From Bacillota bacterium (GTDB taxonomy: Bacteria; Bacillota; Clostridia; Acetivibrionales; DSM-1351): a DNA stretch of 15,817 nucleotides. Where the stretch lies: positions 1 to 15,817 of the forward strand of contig JAEVZU010000254.1 of the NCBI GenBank assembly GCA_023392075.1, in the 5' to 3' direction. Under the pieces are notes generated by a model. That model was not told the origin of the DNA, searched no databases, and saw only the letters and a list, made by a program, of their open reading frames with translations. Positions 14,432 to 15,817 of the stretch are shown in pieces. Numbering within the stretch: position 1 is the first letter of the stretch; each line of letters begins with the position of its first letter. A program made the position numbers and the translations under genes.

Positions 14432-15529
14432 TCATATTACTTCCAGACTCCTTGCTGCATTAATCAGGAAATCCTGAACATTTGTTACAATGCTGTTAAC
14501 GCTGAGACTGCCTCTGTCATGAAGCTTTCCGACTGCAAACTCTGAAATGTCTATGGTATAGAAGTAAACCGGGCGCAGCTTGTCTTCACATATCTGCCAT
14601 GAGGGGGTCATATTTCCAGTGGCGATGGTATGAAGCTGTGTAGCGAGTGCTATTACCGTTGTTGCCTTCATGATGTGCCGCCTCATGGCATCCTGGGCTT
14701 CGTAAACATTTCCTATCACTCCGGGCAGGGGACCGTCGTCACGGATGGAACCCGCCAGAACCAGGGGAACCTTTTTCCTGACGCAGGATGCAACAATACC
14801 GTCACTCATATTGTTTTGTGTTACAAAATCCTCTATGGAACCGGCACGCCTTACCCTGTTGATTGTCTCAAGGTGATGGTAATGCCCGTTGTAGTACAGT
14901 TCCTTTGTGTATATGTCCTGCCCGAGACCGGTATTGAACAGGCCGGCTTCAAGATCGTGGGTGGCCAATGCATTTCCCGCAAACAGCGCATCAACGTAAC
15001 CATGTTCAATGAGACCGGACATGGACCTGCGGGCGTCAAAATCAAAGGCTACAGCCGGCCCAAGCACCCAGACTATGGAACCATGCTCACGGTCGTGCCT
15101 GAGAATATCATATAGCTGGTCATAATCTCTTGAATAGGAGGATTCTCTCGACTTACCCGTGCGAAAAGCAAAGCTCTGCACTTTTCCCGTATTATTTTCT
15201 TTAAAGGCATCATAATGAATAAAGACTCCGTTTGAAAGATCTTCCTCTCTTCCCACTACAACAGCTTCATCCTTCCTAACTCTTCTCGCTTCAACCGCAC
15301 AAGGTATCCCGTTCCTGATGACAACAGCACAGTCCATTCGGGGAGCATTTATGAGCTGCCAGTTGTTTTCTATTTTAAAGTATTCAGGATAAATTGTTGT
15401 TGCATAAAAATTATCAGGCAGAAGTCCATCACCCGGTGCTGGTACCGTATTTATAACCGCGGCTGTTTTGAAGATCGCTTTACTGAAATCAGGTACTGCA
15501 TATTCTGGAAGTTTAAACAAATTGGTCAT
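14432..15529 (-). CDS. TIGR00300-family protein, ornithine cyclodeaminase-like
   Basis: A 365-residue enzyme of the TIGR00300 (LOR/SDH-like) family. The family signatures are clear: GDGLLPDNFYATT near the start, a nucleotide-binding segment GSIVWVLGPAVAFD, DALFAGNALATHDLE, YYNGHYHHLETINRVRRAGSI, VLAGSIRDDGPLP and ATGNMTPSW. Archaeal members and the C-terminal half of cyanobacterial ArgZ/AgrE are linked to NAD-dependent ornithine-to-proline conversion, so a role in arginine/ornithine breakdown is likely but not proven here. The arginine dihydrolase half of ArgZ is absent. The start is odd: GAGAGG directly touches the ATG at 15529, while a TTG three codons later (15520-15518) would have a normal 9-base spacing. 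It is GC-richer than the other genes and transcribed against them, hence unrelated to the peptide cluster. Confidence 0.85.
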   Translation of the reverse strand: MTNLFKLPEYAVPDFSKAIFKTAAVINTVPAPGDGLLPDNFYATTIYPEYFKIENNWQLINAPRMDCAVVIRNGIPCAVEARRVRKDEAVVVGREEDLSNGVFIHYDAFKENNTGKVQSFAFRTGKSRESSYSRDYDQLYDILRHDREHGSIVWVLGPAVAFDFDARRSMSGLIEHGYVDALFAGNALATHDLEAGLFNTGLGQDIYTKELYYNGHYHHLETINRVRRAGSIEDFVTQNNMSDGIVASCVRKKVPLVLAGSIRDDGPLPGVIGNVYEAQDAMRRHIMKATTVIALATQLHTIATGNMTPSWQICEDKLRPVYFYTIDISEFAVGKLHDRGSLSVNSIVTNVQDFLINAARSLEVI

Positions 15530-15690
15530 CCTCTCTCGATTTTAGTATTTTATGTTAACTTATTTTACTGGTTTAACTTTGCTGAATAATATAAACATTG
15601 TATCAAGACAAGTACTTATTTTAAAGACTTTATTATTGTTTTCAAAGGCTTTGACAAAAAAGTATTTGGCATCTGTAGTAAAATGCAATG

Positions 15691-15748
15691 AAAAAGAGGC
15701 TGTCTCAAAATAGAAATTAAAAATCTATTGAGAGGCAGCTCTCTTTTT
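15691..15748. repeat. Long imperfect hairpin at the probable IS left end
   Basis: Bases 15691-15713 (from AAAAAGAGGCTGTCTC on) pair almost fully with 15725-15748 (ending GCAGCTCTCTTTTT). The right arm ends in a T run, so it could stop transcripts entering from the left. Confidence 0.6.
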
Positions 15749-15806
15749 GTCTAGAAAATAGTAAAAGCAACCTCCGAAGAAGCTGCTTCTAGTGTATAAT
15801 TTAATT

Positions 15807-15817
15807 ATGACGAAAAA
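15807..15817 (+). CDS. Possible start of an IS transposase (partial)
   Basis: Only three complete codons (Met-Thr-Lys) fall in the window. The call rests on position: it follows a terminal repeat, hairpin and -10 element as in IS1182-type elements. No Shine-Dalgarno sequence is seen, so the true start may lie beyond the window. Confidence 0.3.

Larger units (their letters stand above)
15691..15817 (+). mobile_element. Left end of an insertion sequence, probably IS1182 family (cut by the window edge)
   Basis: GAGGCTGTCTCAAAA (15696-15710) matches the terminal repeat typical of IS1182-type elements, as I recall it. After the hairpin, TATAAT (15795-15800) and an ATG at 15807 reading Met-Thr-Lys begin what would be the transposase. 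No ribosome binding site precedes this ATG. The right end and target duplication lie outside the window, so completeness and family cannot be checked. Confidence 0.5.

Noticed and set aside
14365..14463. 32-codon hydrophobic frame between the convergent genes
   Set aside because: Weak ribosome binding site and overlap with the end of the minus-strand gene; the gap 14281-14431 otherwise shows nothing, including no clear terminator.
14630..15115. 161-codon plus-strand frame inside the TIGR00300 gene
   Set aside because: Shadow of a clearly conserved gene on the other strand.
15651..15684. Plus-strand TTGACA with TAAAAT before the IS end
   Set aside because: Spacing of 22 bases is too long, and the 17-base alternative TGTAGT is poor.

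Overview
The window looks like chromosomal DNA of a low-GC, Gram-positive, anaerobic Clostridia-type bacterium. The genes are AT-rich with strong GGAGG-type ribosome binding sites. They include a LytTR regulator, a six-cysteine peptide with a radical-SAM/SPASM maturase, a VanR/VanS-like two-component system, lipobox-type solute-binding and CUT1-type transport genes, and a TIGR00300-family enzyme common in cellulolytic clostridia. A cellulolytic clostridium (Ruminiclostridium/Acetivibrio-like) is my best guess, by inference only.

Layout. (a) 1-815: the start of a secreted-protein gene runs off the left edge on the minus strand. Its promoter and two palindromes lie in a long non-coding stretch. 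(b) 816-1553: a LytTR response regulator. (c) 1554-1991: intergenic, holding a possible 27-residue CCC peptide on the minus strand and a perfect 25-bp inverted repeat whose arms match the core of LytTR/VirR boxes. (d) 1992-5722: a peptide-modification cluster. It consists of a radical SAM/SPASM maturase, a 74-residue six-Cys precursor with its own promoter and 5' and 3' hairpins, a 276-bp MITE-like element, and an M16 zinc protease. (e) 5883-8507: an OmpR-type response regulator and a multi-pass membrane histidine kinase. (f) 8618-14280: a tight five-gene operon of lipoprotein binding protein, two CUT1-like permeases, an HlyD-like adaptor and a MacB-like membrane protein, with no ATPase. (g) 14432-15529, minus strand: a stand-alone TIGR00300/ornithine-cyclodeaminase-like enzyme. 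(h) 15691-15817: what looks like the left end of an IS1182-type insertion sequence.

How the parts may work together (inference): the LytTR regulator could control the peptide cluster. The maturase would install thioether links on the Cys-rich precursor, and the M16 protease would remove the leader, as AlbE/AlbF are thought to do for subtilosin. No peptide exporter, C39 protease or immunity gene is visible, so export is either elsewhere or involves the downstream HlyD/MacB-like pair. The two-component system probably controls the transport operon through CTAAG direct repeats just upstream of its -10 element.
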